A stretch of 64,000 nucleotides of DNA, taken from positions 7,414 to 71,413 of the forward strand of contig CAUZDY010000012.1 in the NCBI GenBank assembly GCA_963578805.1. Direction: 5' to 3'. Source of the DNA: CAUZIB01 sp963578805. GTDB taxonomy: Bacteria; Acidobacteriota; Vicinamibacteria; Vicinamibacterales; UBA8438. Shown here one piece after another: positions 17,151 through 26,617 of this stretch. A program made the position numbers and the translations under genes. The notes beneath the pieces were generated by a model. It was not told the DNA's origin, did not search any database, and saw nothing but the letters and a program-made list of their open reading frames with translations. How positions within the stretch are numbered: position 1 is the stretch's first letter; every line of letters begins with the position of its first letter.

Positions 17151-17837
17151 ATGCCTCGGCCACACACCACGCGCTCGGCCGCCGTGGTCCGACGGATTGT
17201 AGCCACGCTCCAGGGGCAGCATCCTGCTGCCTTCACGGAGCTTACCTTTCAGAACGCGTTCGAGCTGCTCGTGGCGACAATCTTGTCGGCGCAATGTACG
17301 GACCAGCGTGTCAACCAGGTCACGCCGGCGCTATTTGAACGATTCCCGGACGCCGAGGCGCTCTCGACAGCTGCGCCGGAAGCACTTGAGACCGTGATTC
17401 GGTCGACCGGATTCTTTCGGTCCAAGGCACGGTCTCTGATTGCAATGGCGACCGCCCTCGTCGAACGGCACGGAGAACTAGTGCCACCTCTAATGGCCGA
17501 CCTTATCAAGCTGCCAGGTGTTGGACGAAAAACGGCCAACGTGGTGCTGGGACATGCTTTGGGTGTTCCGGCACTACCGGTCGACCGCCACGTGTTGCGA
17601 GTCGCTAACCGTCTGGGGATCGCACACAGCAAGGACGTAGAAGTGGTCGAACGGCAACTGTGTGCCGCGCTGCCGGAGAACCAATGGACCCTCGCCTCGG
17701 ACACCTTGATTCTCCACGGACGTCGCGTCTGTAAACCGAAGCCATTGTGTAGCCAGTGTCACGCACGAGCCGACTGCCAGGCGCGGGTCGAGATAACAGA
17801 TTTACCGACGACACCGCGGAGGAAGCGGGACCGCTAG
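17151..17837 (+). CDS. nth: Endonuclease III
   Basis: Bifunctional DNA glycosylase/AP lyase for oxidised pyrimidines. From ATG 17151 it has 228 residues (a GTG-type start at 17082 would add 23 and overlap DUF3467). The helix-hairpin-helix LPGVGRKTANVVLG contains the catalytic Lys, and PVDRHVLRVANRLG the catalytic Asp. The 4Fe-4S loop is CKPKPLCSQCHARADC, that is Cys-X5-Cys-X2-Cys-X5-Cys; the usual first spacing is X6, so one residue is missing, though all four Cys remain. rsmA follows 18 bp downstream. Confidence 0.94.
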   Translation: MPRPHTTRSAAVVRRIVATLQGQHPAAFTELTFQNAFELLVATILSAQCTDQRVNQVTPALFERFPDAEALSTAAPEALETVIRSTGFFRSKARSLIAMATALVERHGELVPPLMADLIKLPGVGRKTANVVLGHALGVPALPVDRHVLRVANRLGIAHSKDVEVVERQLCAALPENQWTLASDTLILHGRRVCKPKPLCSQCHARADCQARVEITDLPTTPRRKRDR

Positions 17838-17855
17838 TGGCGTGTCCTCCACCAG

Positions 17856-18665
17856 ATGCCCAAGCGATTCCGGCGACAATTTTCACAGCACTTTCTCGAA
17901 TCGTCATGGGTTGACCGATTGGTCCGGATCGTCGAACCCTCCCCCACTGACACGTTCCTTGAGGTTGGCCCCGGACGTGGCGCTCTCACACTGGCGCTGG
18001 CTCGCTCTGGGGCCCGTATCATCGCAGTCGAAATCGACCGCGACCTGGTTGCGCAGCTCAGACGTGAGACACCGTCTAACGTCACCATCGTCGCCGGTGA
18101 CTTCTTGACGCTCGATCTAGATCGGGTCGCGCAACTGGTACCGGGTCCTCTACGCGCCATCGGCAATCTGCCCTACAGTGTGAGTTCACCCATCCTGCTC
18201 AAATTGCTTCGTTTCAGCGACCACGGTGCGCGGATCCGAGACGCGGTGCTGATGTTTCAGCGGGAAGTCGCCGAACGAGTGACAGCCGAACCTGGAACGA
18301 GCGAATGGGGACCGCTCGCGGTCGCCGTACGACTCCACGCTAGACCGAGAACGGCACTTAAGATACCCGCTGGAGCGTTTCGACCAATCCCCCAAGTTCA
18401 GTCTGCGGTCGTAACCCTTCAGTTTTGTCAGGCACCGGTCGTGGTTCGTGACCCACGCCTGCTCGACCGAGTAATTCGCAGCATCTTCAGCCAGCGGCGC
18501 AAGACGGCCGTCAATGCTCTGCGCCCACTGATATCACAGATGAGTAACCTCCCTGCCAACACCATCTTTGAAAAGGCCGGCGTTGACCCAGGGGTTCGGC
18601 CAGGCAAGCTTGGATTGGCGGAACTTGCTGAGCTGTCAGAGGTTCTGGCTGATTCGCAACTCTGA
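17856..18665 (+). CDS. rsmA: 16S rRNA dimethyladenosine transferase (KsgA)
   Basis: 269 residues. RFRRQFSQHFLES is the N-terminal 'GQxFL' region, in which the usual Gly is replaced, FLEVGPGRGALTLALARSGA binds SAM, and GNLPYSVSSPIL is the catalytic NLPY motif. It dimethylates two adjacent adenosines (A1518/A1519) near the 3' end of 16S rRNA. ATG 17856, 18 bp after nth. The gene ends at 18665 just before a structured intergenic region leading to rnj. Confidence 0.96.
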   Translation: MPKRFRRQFSQHFLESSWVDRLVRIVEPSPTDTFLEVGPGRGALTLALARSGARIIAVEIDRDLVAQLRRETPSNVTIVAGDFLTLDLDRVAQLVPGPLRAIGNLPYSVSSPILLKLLRFSDHGARIRDAVLMFQREVAERVTAEPGTSEWGPLAVAVRLHARPRTALKIPAGAFRPIPQVQSAVVTLQFCQAPVVVRDPRLLDRVIRSIFSQRRKTAVNALRPLISQMSNLPANTIFEKAGVDPGVRPGKLGLAELAELSEVLADSQL

Positions 18666-18672
18666 TATGTGC

Positions 18673-18678
18673 TATACT
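18673..18678 (+). promoter_or_regulatory. Putative extended -10 promoter for the rnj-ftsK operon
   Basis: TGCTATACT gives TATACT with a TGn extension; the -35 region is poor, as is tolerated with an extended -10. Transcription would start near 18685 and give a leader of about 140 nt before the rnj start. Confidence 0.4.
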
Positions 18679-18698
18679 CCCAAGGTTATTTCATCGGT

Positions 18699-18831
18699 GC
18701 AGGCACTCCCAGCTGCCTGCCGACGACTCGGTTGACCCACCGTTCCCGAGTCGCGCGTTAGGACCGCCTGCTAGGGCGCCACCACCGCGCATCGTGTTGG
18801 TTACAAAAGGCCAAGGGTAGACCCTTGGCCT
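18699..18831 (+). promoter_or_regulatory. Structured 5' leader of rnj with three perfect inverted repeats
   Basis: Three successive perfect stems fall within 133 bp: GCAGGCA/TGCCTGC (18699-18705 with 18714-18720, 8-nt loop), CGACTCG/CGAGTCG (18724-18730 with 18747-18753) and AGGCCAAGGGT/ACCCTTGGCCT (18808-18818 with 18821-18831, an almost centreless palindrome). None is followed by a T-run, so they are not ordinary terminators. The last one covers the TTG start candidate at 18825. It could be a leader RNA controlling RNase J, or part of an rsmA transcript end. Function is inference. Confidence 0.45.
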
Positions 18832-20540
18832 GGCCACGACAAAATCCGACTGTAACCATCGTGATACCAATTGTGCCTGTTCGCCAGCCCGCTCTGGAAG
18901 TTATGGCTCTGGGAGGTCTTGGCGAGTTCGGAATGAACACAATGTCCGTCTCGTGCGATGACACGACGATTCTGGTCGACGCCGGCGTCATGTTTCCCGG
19001 GCTCGATCAATTTGGAGTTGACCTCGTCATCCCTGACCTGAGCCATTTTCGAACCTCGGAGCGACGCCTGTCCTGCCTGGTTCTCACGCATGGACACGAG
19101 GATCACATTGGCGGTGTTCCCTATGTCTGGGATCTGCTTGAGGGGCCTGTCTACGGAACAAACCTTACGCTCGGACTTCTACGACCCAAGCTAGAAGAGC
19201 ACGGAATCGACCCGGCGGATCGTCTCCAGCGGGTTTCCCCAGGAGATACAGTTCGGGTTGGCCCACTCAAGATCGAGTTTCTCCGAGTCACCCACAGCAT
19301 GCCGGACTGCGCGGCCGTAGCGATCCACAGCGCCGTCGGCACCATTTTGCACACCGGTGACTACAAGATCGATCGGACGCCACCGGACGGCGAGTCGATG
19401 GATCTGGACCGATTCGCAGAACTTGGTGAGGCCGGTGTCCTGGCAATGTTCGGCGATTCAACCAATATCGAGCGACAGGGCTTCACAGGTTCTGAACGCG
19501 CCGTTCTACCTGCCTTCGAAGAGATCTTTGCCAACACGGCTGGCAAGATTGTGGTAACCACTTTCGCATCGAGCCTGCACCGCCTGCAGCTTTTAATCGA
19601 TCTGGCCGCACGATTCCAGCGGAAGGTTGCGTTCGTAGGGCGAGGCATGAAACGAAACACGGCGATCGCTGCTGACCTCGGTTGTCTCAGGATTCCGTTC
19701 GGTATCGAGATCCGGGACAGTGAGGTCGCGGACCGTCCCGCCAACCAGGTCCTCTGTCTTGTCACCGGGTCTCAGGGCGAGACCCTCGCCGCTCTCTCAA
19801 GAATCGCGGTCAACCATCATCGTCACGTCAAACTCGAGCCTCATGACGTGGTCGTGTTCTCGGCCAGGGCGATCCCGGGAAATCAGCGGGCGATTGATCG
19901 ACTCATGGACCATGTGGCACATTGCGGGGCCACGGTTGTCCATGAGGACGATAAGCTAATCCATGTCTCGGGCCACGGTAGCGCTGACGACCTCAGATTG
20001 ATGCTGTCCCTGGTCAGACCGCGCTATTTCGTGCCCATACATGGGGAATACCGCTATCTGGCCCGACATGCTCGGGTGGCCGCGGATGTCGTCAACAGCG
20101 AGACGAGTGTCTTTTTGATGGAGAACGGGGATCGACTCTGTTTCGATGCCGACGGAGTCTGGCGCGGAGAAACGGTGTCGACGGGCCGCGTACTGATCGA
20201 CGGGACGCGCACCGGTGAAGTGACCGATGACGTCCTTCGCGATCGCCGCGGTCTGGCTCGCAACGGTGTGATCGTCCTAGTCGTGAGAATCGATCGACAG
20301 GCCGGAGTCCTCATCGGCGAGCCGACTGTCATTACACGAGGTTTTGTCGGCGATCCATTGACGGTCGCCATGCGTGACGAAATCCGGGATCGGGTGAACG
20401 GGGTGCTGCGAAGCAGTAGCCCGGAAGAACACACAGAACAGGGAATGATTCAAGAGCGGATTCGGGTCGAAATTCAGCGGGTCCTGCGAAAGCAGACCGG
20501 CCGATGTCCGCTGGTCATTCCGGTTGTCATGGAGATATGA
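18825..20540 (+). CDS. rnj: Ribonuclease J
   Basis: 571 residues at most; metallo-beta-lactamase/beta-CASP RNase with 5'-exonuclease and endonuclease activity in mRNA decay and rRNA maturation. VMALGGLGEFGMNTMSV is the conserved start of the domain, LTHGHEDHIGGVPYV the zinc site, ILHTGDYKID the next metal motif, MFGDSTNIERQGFTGSE the beta-CASP entry, and FVPIHGEYRYLARHA the C-terminal His motif. The longest start is TTG 18825, inside a palindrome; GTG at 18861 or 18873 are alternatives because the conserved region begins only at about residue 25. Its TGA overlaps the ftsK ATG. Confidence 0.94.
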   Translation: MAWPRQNPTVTIVIPIVPVRQPALEVMALGGLGEFGMNTMSVSCDDTTILVDAGVMFPGLDQFGVDLVIPDLSHFRTSERRLSCLVLTHGHEDHIGGVPYVWDLLEGPVYGTNLTLGLLRPKLEEHGIDPADRLQRVSPGDTVRVGPLKIEFLRVTHSMPDCAAVAIHSAVGTILHTGDYKIDRTPPDGESMDLDRFAELGEAGVLAMFGDSTNIERQGFTGSERAVLPAFEEIFANTAGKIVVTTFASSLHRLQLLIDLAARFQRKVAFVGRGMKRNTAIAADLGCLRIPFGIEIRDSEVADRPANQVLCLVTGSQGETLAALSRIAVNHHRHVKLEPHDVVVFSARAIPGNQRAIDRLMDHVAHCGATVVHEDDKLIHVSGHGSADDLRLMLSLVRPRYFVPIHGEYRYLARHARVAADVVNSETSVFLMENGDRLCFDADGVWRGETVSTGRVLIDGTRTGEVTDDVLRDRRGLARNGVIVLVVRIDRQAGVLIGEPTVITRGFVGDPLTVAMRDEIRDRVNGVLRSSSPEEHTEQGMIQERIRVEIQRVLRKQTGRCPLVIPVVMEI

Positions 20541-22861
20541 CCGTGTCGGCGAGTGCGGTCTCACGACGGGTGAGCGAGTTTGTCGGCGTGGCACTGTTTG
20601 CACTCGCCCTCGTGTGGCTGATCGCCCTCAGTACATTCAATGCCTCCGACGCTGTCTGGTTCTTCAACACGGGCGGTCAGGTACCACCGGCGAACTTCGT
20701 CGGGCAGGTCGGCTCGTTTCTGGCTGAGGTCTCGTTTCAACTTTTTGGCCTAGCCTCTTATCTCGTCCCGCTGCTTCTGGTCGTGCTCGGCTGGCATTAT
20801 TTCTGGTGTCGAACAATTGATGCCGCCTATACCAAACTAGTCGGCCTGCTTCTGTTGTTCGGCTGCACGGCCTCCTTTTTGAGCCTGGCGTTTGGTACGC
20901 TGGCCGCCTCTAACAAGACGTATCAGGCCGGTGGCTATCTTGGTGAATGGCTGGCTGGAACACTCGCGGTCTACCTGAACCGCACCGGCTCAATCATTGT
21001 CATCCTCACCCTGTTCTTCCTGTCGGCCATCCTGTCAACGCAATTTTCATTCGGACGCGTGTTTGCGAGCGCTGGCCGCCACGGACGGCGTTGGGGCACA
21101 AAAGCACTCTCGGCCTTTCGTCAGTCATGGGCGCGACGACAGCGCGAGCGACAACGTCAAGGTGTGATCCGAAAGCATCTTGAGCGCACCGGGTCGTCAA
21201 CAGCCCGCGCAGAGATCCTGGCTAAGAGCCAGGGCAGCGCCTCAACTAGGCTGCGTGTTCCTAACCGAGGAACGAGAAAGCGGTTATCTGCCGAGGTAGA
21301 CCAGCCAGACCGGAAAATCGCTCCCAAGGCATCGCCGCAGCTCCCTCTGCCAGAGCTGGCCGCTCGCCCGCCAGTCGAGCGACGCAACGACTCGTTCACC
21401 CTGCCCCCAACAGCGCTTCTTGATGCGCCCAAGGCGGTTCAGAAGGTCGATGAGCGGCTGCTCATGGACAACGCAAAGCTGCTGGAAGAGAAGTGCCACG
21501 AGTTCGCGGTCGATGGCTCGGTCGTGCAAATTCATCCGGGACCGGTGGTAACCACCTTCGAATTTAAGCCCGACGCAGGCATCAAATACAACAAGGTGAC
21601 CAGCCTCGCAGATGACCTATGTCTCGCCATGCAGGCCGAATCGGTCCTGATCGAGCGCATTCCAGGAAAGTCTACCGTTGGTATCCAGATTCCAAATCAA
21701 CGTCGAGACGAAATCTCGCTAAGGCAGCTGGTCGAGTCTGACCTCTACCGACGGTCGAACTCCAAGCTGACCTTGACGTTGGGCAAGAACATTCACGGTG
21801 AGTTACTAATGGGTGACCTGGCAAAAATGCCACACCTCTTGATCGCGGGGTCGACTGGCACCGGAAAGTCGGTGGCGATGAACGCGATGCTGACGAGCAT
21901 CTTGTGTCGCGCCACTCCGGATGATGTGCGTCTCATTTTAATCGACCCGAAACGGTTAGAACTTGGGATGTACGAAGACATCCCTCACCTCTTGACACCC
22001 GTGGTCGTCGACCCCAAGCGCGCCGCAAACGCGCTCCGCTGGGCAGTCCGTGAAATGGAGGAGCGGTACAAACGACTCGCCGAAGAGGGCGTCAGAAACA
22101 TCGAACAGTTCAACCGTAACATTGCCCTTCGCCTCGACGAGCAGAAGGGCCACGGCAAGAGCGCCGTTCCAGGCGACGAGTCCGAAGAGCCCCATCCGCT
22201 GCCTTATGTCGTACTGGCTATCGACGAACTCGCCGACCTTATGATGGTGGCCAGTAACGAAGTCGAGCAGTCGATCGCGCGACTCGCGCAGATGGCCCGC
22301 GCAGTGGGTATCCATCTCATTCTGGCAACGCAGCGTCCGTCGGTTGATGTCATCACCGGTCTCATTAAGGCGAACCTGCCGGCACGTATCGCGTTTCGGG
22401 TGTCGTCGAAGGTCGACTCGAGAACCATTCTCGATGCAAACGGGGCGGAAAAGCTGCTTGGCAGGGGGGACATGCTCTACCTGCCTCCGGCGTCGTCGCG
22501 GTGCATTAGACTACACGGCCCGTACATCTCAGAGCAGGAAACGGGTCGCCTGGCTAGCTTCCTGAGGAAACAAGGCGAACCTGGTTACGACGAGACTATC
22601 ACGGCCGATGAGAAGACCGTTAACGTCGTCCGGCTCGAGAAGGACGATCTCTACGATCAGGCGGCGCGAATCGTCGTCACAAGTGGACAGGCCTCGATTT
22701 CCTACTTGCAGCGGCGACTCCGGGTCGGGTTCAGCCGTGCCGCGCGATTGGTCGACATGATGGAGGCTGACGGCCTCGTGTCGTCCGGAACTACCGGCAA
22801 GCCGCGTGAGGTTCTAGTCAAGCCCGACTATTTCGAGGAAATTGATCTGCAACTCCGATAA
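20537..22861 (+). CDS. ftsK: DNA translocase FtsK
   Basis: 774 residues from ATG 20537, which overlaps the rnj stop (ATGA); the frame is open 33 nt further up. Four hydrophobic segments in the first ~190 residues anchor it at the septum, a basic and proline-containing linker follows (about 200-310), then the alpha/beta motor with Walker A GSTGTGKS at about 437-444 and Walker B VLAIDELADLM. The C-terminal gamma winged helix (QASISYLQRRLRVGFSRAAR) reads KOPS-like DNA sites. It moves chromosome ends and activates dimer resolution at division. Confidence 0.97.
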   Translation: MTVSASAVSRRVSEFVGVALFALALVWLIALSTFNASDAVWFFNTGGQVPPANFVGQVGSFLAEVSFQLFGLASYLVPLLLVVLGWHYFWCRTIDAAYTKLVGLLLLFGCTASFLSLAFGTLAASNKTYQAGGYLGEWLAGTLAVYLNRTGSIIVILTLFFLSAILSTQFSFGRVFASAGRHGRRWGTKALSAFRQSWARRQRERQRQGVIRKHLERTGSSTARAEILAKSQGSASTRLRVPNRGTRKRLSAEVDQPDRKIAPKASPQLPLPELAARPPVERRNDSFTLPPTALLDAPKAVQKVDERLLMDNAKLLEEKCHEFAVDGSVVQIHPGPVVTTFEFKPDAGIKYNKVTSLADDLCLAMQAESVLIERIPGKSTVGIQIPNQRRDEISLRQLVESDLYRRSNSKLTLTLGKNIHGELLMGDLAKMPHLLIAGSTGTGKSVAMNAMLTSILCRATPDDVRLILIDPKRLELGMYEDIPHLLTPVVVDPKRAANALRWAVREMEERYKRLAEEGVRNIEQFNRNIALRLDEQKGHGKSAVPGDESEEPHPLPYVVLAIDELADLMMVASNEVEQSIARLAQMARAVGIHLILATQRPSVDVITGLIKANLPARIAFRVSSKVDSRTILDANGAEKLLGRGDMLYLPPASSRCIRLHGPYISEQETGRLASFLRKQGEPGYDETITADEKTVNVVRLEKDDLYDQAARIVVTSGQASISYLQRRLRVGFSRAARLVDMMEADGLVSSGTTGKPREVLVKPDYFEEIDLQLR

Positions 22862-23011
22862 GGTTTCCTGGGCATGCGCCCGATAGGAGAGGCAGGCGGA
22901 CTAACCACCCGTGATCTGAGGTGGACGGGCCGGCAGCGCCGGGCGAGAAACCGCGCAAGCCGAATTCCCGAGCATCTCAAATTTTGGCCGCCGCGGCCCC
23001 AGAGGTCCATT

Positions 23012-24916
23012 ATGACCAGACTTGCAACGTATCGTTCCTGCGTAGACCGCGGTCGACGGCTGCTCATCTCCCTCTTTCTTCTTCTTCTGGTGGGCACAAC
23101 TCCACTGTGGGAACTGTCACTTGCCGCGAAAGGCACTCCAGAAACCCTTTACACGACCGCGCTAGTCCGTGAGCGGGGCTTGCGGGAGCCCGGTGCTCAG
23201 CCCAGCCTAAGTGATCTCCGCGCGACCATCTTCGGCTACGAAGAAATCGTCAGACGCTTCCCGCGTAGTGCATTCGATGACCATTCGCTCTGGCAAGCGG
23301 CTGGCCTCGCGATCGAGGCCTACAAACGGTACCGGCAGCAGCACGACCTCGAAACGGGCGTCCGCCTCCTCGGTCTAGTGTCCGTCAACCATCCTACCAG
23401 CTCGTTCGCCGGTCGAGTCCAGGATCGGCTGCATCGACTCGACACACTCGCCGACGTGGCGAGACTCACCGGGATCAGCCGGGAGCCGCTGCCTGACGCT
23501 GTCCGGGTGACGATAACCCTCGACCGTGAGGTCTTGTTCCATTCTGGATATCTGTCGAACCCCTCACGCTGGTTCTTCGATCTGAGTCGGACCCAAGCAG
23601 CGCCGGAGCTCCGCAATTCGACTCTGGCCTTCACCGACGATGACGATGTGGTAAAGGCGGTCCGACTCGGCCGACATCCGAATCAGGTCACACGAGTGGT
23701 TCTCGATGCGGAGAACACCGAGAACTGCCATGCGTTTACCCTGTATGACCCGTTTCGTCTCGTCGTCGACTGTCGCCGAACTGTTCTTGCGTCAGGCTCG
23801 GCCACGATGGCCGGGCCTGGTCATCCTGGTATCATCGAGCCAGCGTTGGTCGACCTGCCACAGCCGATCGGTAACCTCGTCACCCCGGGCGCACCTCCGA
23901 CAACAGGTGTGGCACCGATTCGGTCCCATCCTCCAATACGAACCCGGACTTTTCTTGGGTCAGGCTCGGCCAGGGTGGCCAGACCTGATCGTCTTCGCAT
24001 CACCGAGCCAGCGTTGGTCGACCTGCCACAGCCGATCGGTAACCTCGTCGCCCCTGGCGCGTCTCCGGCAACAGCTGCGGTGCCGATTTTAACGTTCGAG
24101 GAAAATACGTTGTCGGTCAAAGCACTTGATCCGATTCTATCTTCTAGTTCGACCCCATCCTCCAATACGGACGGGGATTATTCGGTTGCGCGGCAGCTCG
24201 GTCTTGGTATCTCACGGGTTGTCATTGACGCCGGCCACGGCGGATATGACCCCGGCGCGGCAGGCCCAGGAGGCAGCGAGGCCGACCTCGTACTGGACCT
24301 GGCGTTGAGACTTGAGCAACGTCTTCACTCGACCCGACCGGAATTGGATGTAGTGCTGACCCGACGCACCGACGAGTACCAGACGCTTGAAGCCCGTACG
24401 ACCATGGCAAATCGTGTGGGCGCCGATCTGTTCTTATCGATTCACGCAAATGCGAGCGAGGACACGAGCACACGTGGAATCGAGACGTATTACCTAGACC
24501 TTGCTATCGATCCGAAAGCTGAAGCTCTCGCAAGCCGCGAGAACGTCGGCGCTCTCGCGACCATGAATCACCTGGACGGCCTGCTGCGGACCATCGCATT
24601 GAACAGCAAGCGTGACGAGTCGCGGAAGTTTGCCCAAATGGTGCAACAGACGATGCTCCGTACTCTCCGGTCGGTTGACACAGAAATCCCAGACTTGGGT
24701 GTCAAACAGGCGCCGTTCATGGTACTCATCGGCGCCAAAATGCCGAGTATCCTTGCGGAAGTGTCGTTCCTCACCAACAGCAGGGATGCGTCGATGCTAT
24801 CGACGACCACCTATCGCGATCTAATCGTCGATGCGCTGCTCGGCGCGATTCGACAGTATCAGCTGTCACTGGAAACCACGCCGATGCTGGCACTTGCGAA
24901 CCCAGACGATTTCTAA
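23012..24916 (+). CDS. N-acetylmuramoyl-L-alanine amidase with AMIN domain
   Basis: 634 residues from ATG 23012 (AGAGG upstream); the frame is open to 22874 but signal-peptide LLISLFLLLLVGTTPLWELS fits the later start. After a helical TPR-like segment (about 40-145) comes an AMIN domain (about 160-255, VTITLDREVLFHSGYLSNPS) that targets peptidoglycan, then a proline-rich linker with an internal duplication, then Amidase_3 (about 405-630) with zinc ligands in VVIDAGHGGYDPGA, a Glu in GGSEADLVLDLALRLEQ, LFLSIHANAS, and the catalytic Glu in SILAEVSFLTN. It splits peptidoglycan side chains at division, in line with its place after ftsK. Confidence 0.92.
   Translation: MTRLATYRSCVDRGRRLLISLFLLLLVGTTPLWELSLAAKGTPETLYTTALVRERGLREPGAQPSLSDLRATIFGYEEIVRRFPRSAFDDHSLWQAAGLAIEAYKRYRQQHDLETGVRLLGLVSVNHPTSSFAGRVQDRLHRLDTLADVARLTGISREPLPDAVRVTITLDREVLFHSGYLSNPSRWFFDLSRTQAAPELRNSTLAFTDDDDVVKAVRLGRHPNQVTRVVLDAENTENCHAFTLYDPFRLVVDCRRTVLASGSATMAGPGHPGIIEPALVDLPQPIGNLVTPGAPPTTGVAPIRSHPPIRTRTFLGSGSARVARPDRLRITEPALVDLPQPIGNLVAPGASPATAAVPILTFEENTLSVKALDPILSSSSTPSSNTDGDYSVARQLGLGISRVVIDAGHGGYDPGAAGPGGSEADLVLDLALRLEQRLHSTRPELDVVLTRRTDEYQTLEARTTMANRVGADLFLSIHANASEDTSTRGIETYYLDLAIDPKAEALASRENVGALATMNHLDGLLRTIALNSKRDESRKFAQMVQQTMLRTLRSVDTEIPDLGVKQAPFMVLIGAKMPSILAEVSFLTNSRDASMLSTTTYRDLIVDALLGAIRQYQLSLETTPMLALANPDDF
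23791..24090 (+). repeat. Two-copy direct repeat inside the amidase linker
   Basis: Units at 23791-23922 and 23959-24090 begin with GTCAGGCTCGGCCA and share a long identical core coding for EPALVDLPQPIGNLV. The period is 168 bp (56 codons), so the frame is kept. A third short echo, CCCATCCTCCAATACG, occurs at 23925-23940 and 24154-24169 with a different spacing. This is a recent tandem duplication of linker sequence. Confidence 0.85.
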
Positions 24917-24931
24917 AAACGCAGTAAGCCA

Positions 24932-26581
24932 GTGACGACTCTTCCTGCTCCCGGGACCTCGGCACCACCTTTTGAACTCGCGGGTCCCGATGAATGTCCG
25001 TTGCCGTTTCCGGGCGAATCCTCCAAACTGACGACGCTCCTATTCTTCGTTAAACACGACTGCGCAACCTGCTTGCTGGTGGCGCCCCTCGTCGAGCAGT
25101 TGCACCGAACGCTGGGACCACACGCACTACGAACGGTGGTCGTGTCACAGAGCGATGCGGTAGAGACACGGGGATTCGTGAAGGACGCAGAACTGACCAC
25201 GCAGACCGTGCTCGATACCGGTCTTGACGTCTCGGACCACTACGGGTTCGACGCGGTACCCGCGCTAGTGCTCACGAAGCCAGACGGCGAGGTCCTAGCC
25301 AGCTTCGAGGGTTGGGTAAAGGTGGACTGGAACATCATGGTCCGGCAGGCGCTGGAGGTATGCGACGCGGAAGATGTGGATACCTCAATACTCGGCGCCG
25401 CCTCGACTGCACTGCCCGAATCACGACCAGGATGTGGGTCCCGTGCCCACGATCCTGATGTCGCTCGGCGCCTTGCTCTCAAGCGAGGCTCGGAGAGACT
25501 TCTAGGGAGACGGATTCGGATTCCGGTAAGTGATGACCCGTTTGAGTTTCTGGAAAACGAAGGCCTGACAGACGGCCTCCCGGTGGTTCCACCGACTGAG
25601 GACCGTGTGCTCCGTATGCTCGAAGGCACATCACGGGCCGCGACGGAGATCATCGCGGTCGTCCCCCCGAATCTCGAAGCGGTGACCGTCGAAAAAGTTG
25701 CCGTGAACGCCGTGATGGCTGGATGCCGTCCAGAGTATCTTCCCGTCGTCCTCGCGGCCGTTGAGGCGGCTTGCACCGACATGTTCAACCTGCACGGCGT
25801 GCTGGCGACCACTTACTTCGTGGGTCCGATGATCGTCATAAATGGGCCGATCCGGCACGCGATCGGACTCAACTGCGGGCGTAACGTGTTCGGTCAGGGT
25901 TCTCGCGCGAACATGACGATCGGTCGGGCGCTTCAGCTCATCGTGCAAAACGTCGGCGGTGGACGACCCGATGGGGTCGATATGTCTACCCTCGGACAAC
26001 CGGGAAAGATTGGGTGTTGTATCGGTGAGAACGAGGAGGCCAGCTGCTGGGATCCGCTGCACGTCGAACGCGGGTTCGCGCCGCACGATAGCACGGTGAC
26101 GGTGTTCGCCGGCGAAGCGCCCCGAGCCATCCGTGACCAGCTTTCGCGGAGCGCCCGCTCCCTGGCAACCAGTCTGGGGCTGGCACTCGAGGGCGTGGCG
26201 CACGTCAAGCTGCACGGCATGGGAGAGGCTATGGTCGTCGTTTCGCCGGAACACGTCCGAACATTCGAGTGCGACGGCTTCTCGAAAGCTGACCTTCGAG
26301 ATCGAATCCAGGAAGTAACCGCTCGACCGCTCCGAGAGCTCGTGCCGGATGCAGAATGCGAGAAGGGTACCGTTCCACGTGGCCTACCGACGGCGTGGCT
26401 CGGTCTAGACGGACAGCCGACCTCGGAGGCTCTCGAGTGCAGGCTACCCAAGTTCAATCATCCCGACGACATCATAGTCGTCGTGGCCGGTGGAACGGCC
26501 GGAAAGTTCTCGGCGGTCGTGGGCGGCTGGGCGTCTGGCGGGAAGAGTTCGACGGCCGTCACACTCAAGATCGGTGATTAG
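24932..26581 (+). CDS. Thioredoxin-fold protein fused to an uncharacterised domain, partner of the UGSC selenoprotein
   Basis: 549 residues, GTG start at 24932, 15 bp after the amidase. Residues about 10-140 form a thioredoxin domain: FFVKHDCATC puts a redox CxxC at Cys44/Cys47 and DAVPALVL gives the cis-Pro at 110. There is no signal peptide. Residues about 195-549 form a second conserved-looking domain that I cannot name: ENEGLTDGLPVVPPTEDRV (208-226), NGPIRHAIGLNCGRNVFGQG (304-323) and GKIGCCIGENEEASCW (358-373) stand out, the last with a Cys-Cys pair. It ends in VVVAGGTAGKFSAVVGGWAS. The selenoprotein gene begins 36 bp later, so the two are very likely co-expressed. Role in selenium or thiol redox chemistry is inference. 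Confidence 0.8.
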   Translation: MTTLPAPGTSAPPFELAGPDECPLPFPGESSKLTTLLFFVKHDCATCLLVAPLVEQLHRTLGPHALRTVVVSQSDAVETRGFVKDAELTTQTVLDTGLDVSDHYGFDAVPALVLTKPDGEVLASFEGWVKVDWNIMVRQALEVCDAEDVDTSILGAASTALPESRPGCGSRAHDPDVARRLALKRGSERLLGRRIRIPVSDDPFEFLENEGLTDGLPVVPPTEDRVLRMLEGTSRAATEIIAVVPPNLEAVTVEKVAVNAVMAGCRPEYLPVVLAAVEAACTDMFNLHGVLATTYFVGPMIVINGPIRHAIGLNCGRNVFGQGSRANMTIGRALQLIVQNVGGGRPDGVDMSTLGQPGKIGCCIGENEEASCWDPLHVERGFAPHDSTVTVFAGEAPRAIRDQLSRSARSLATSLGLALEGVAHVKLHGMGEAMVVVSPEHVRTFECDGFSKADLRDRIQEVTARPLRELVPDAECEKGTVPRGLPTAWLGLDGQPTSEALECRLPKFNHPDDIIVVVAGGTAGKFSAVVGGWASGGKSSTAVTLKIGD

Positions 26582-26617
26582 TGTCCGATTGGTGTAGAGT
26601 GCTCGCATGAGGGGCTC

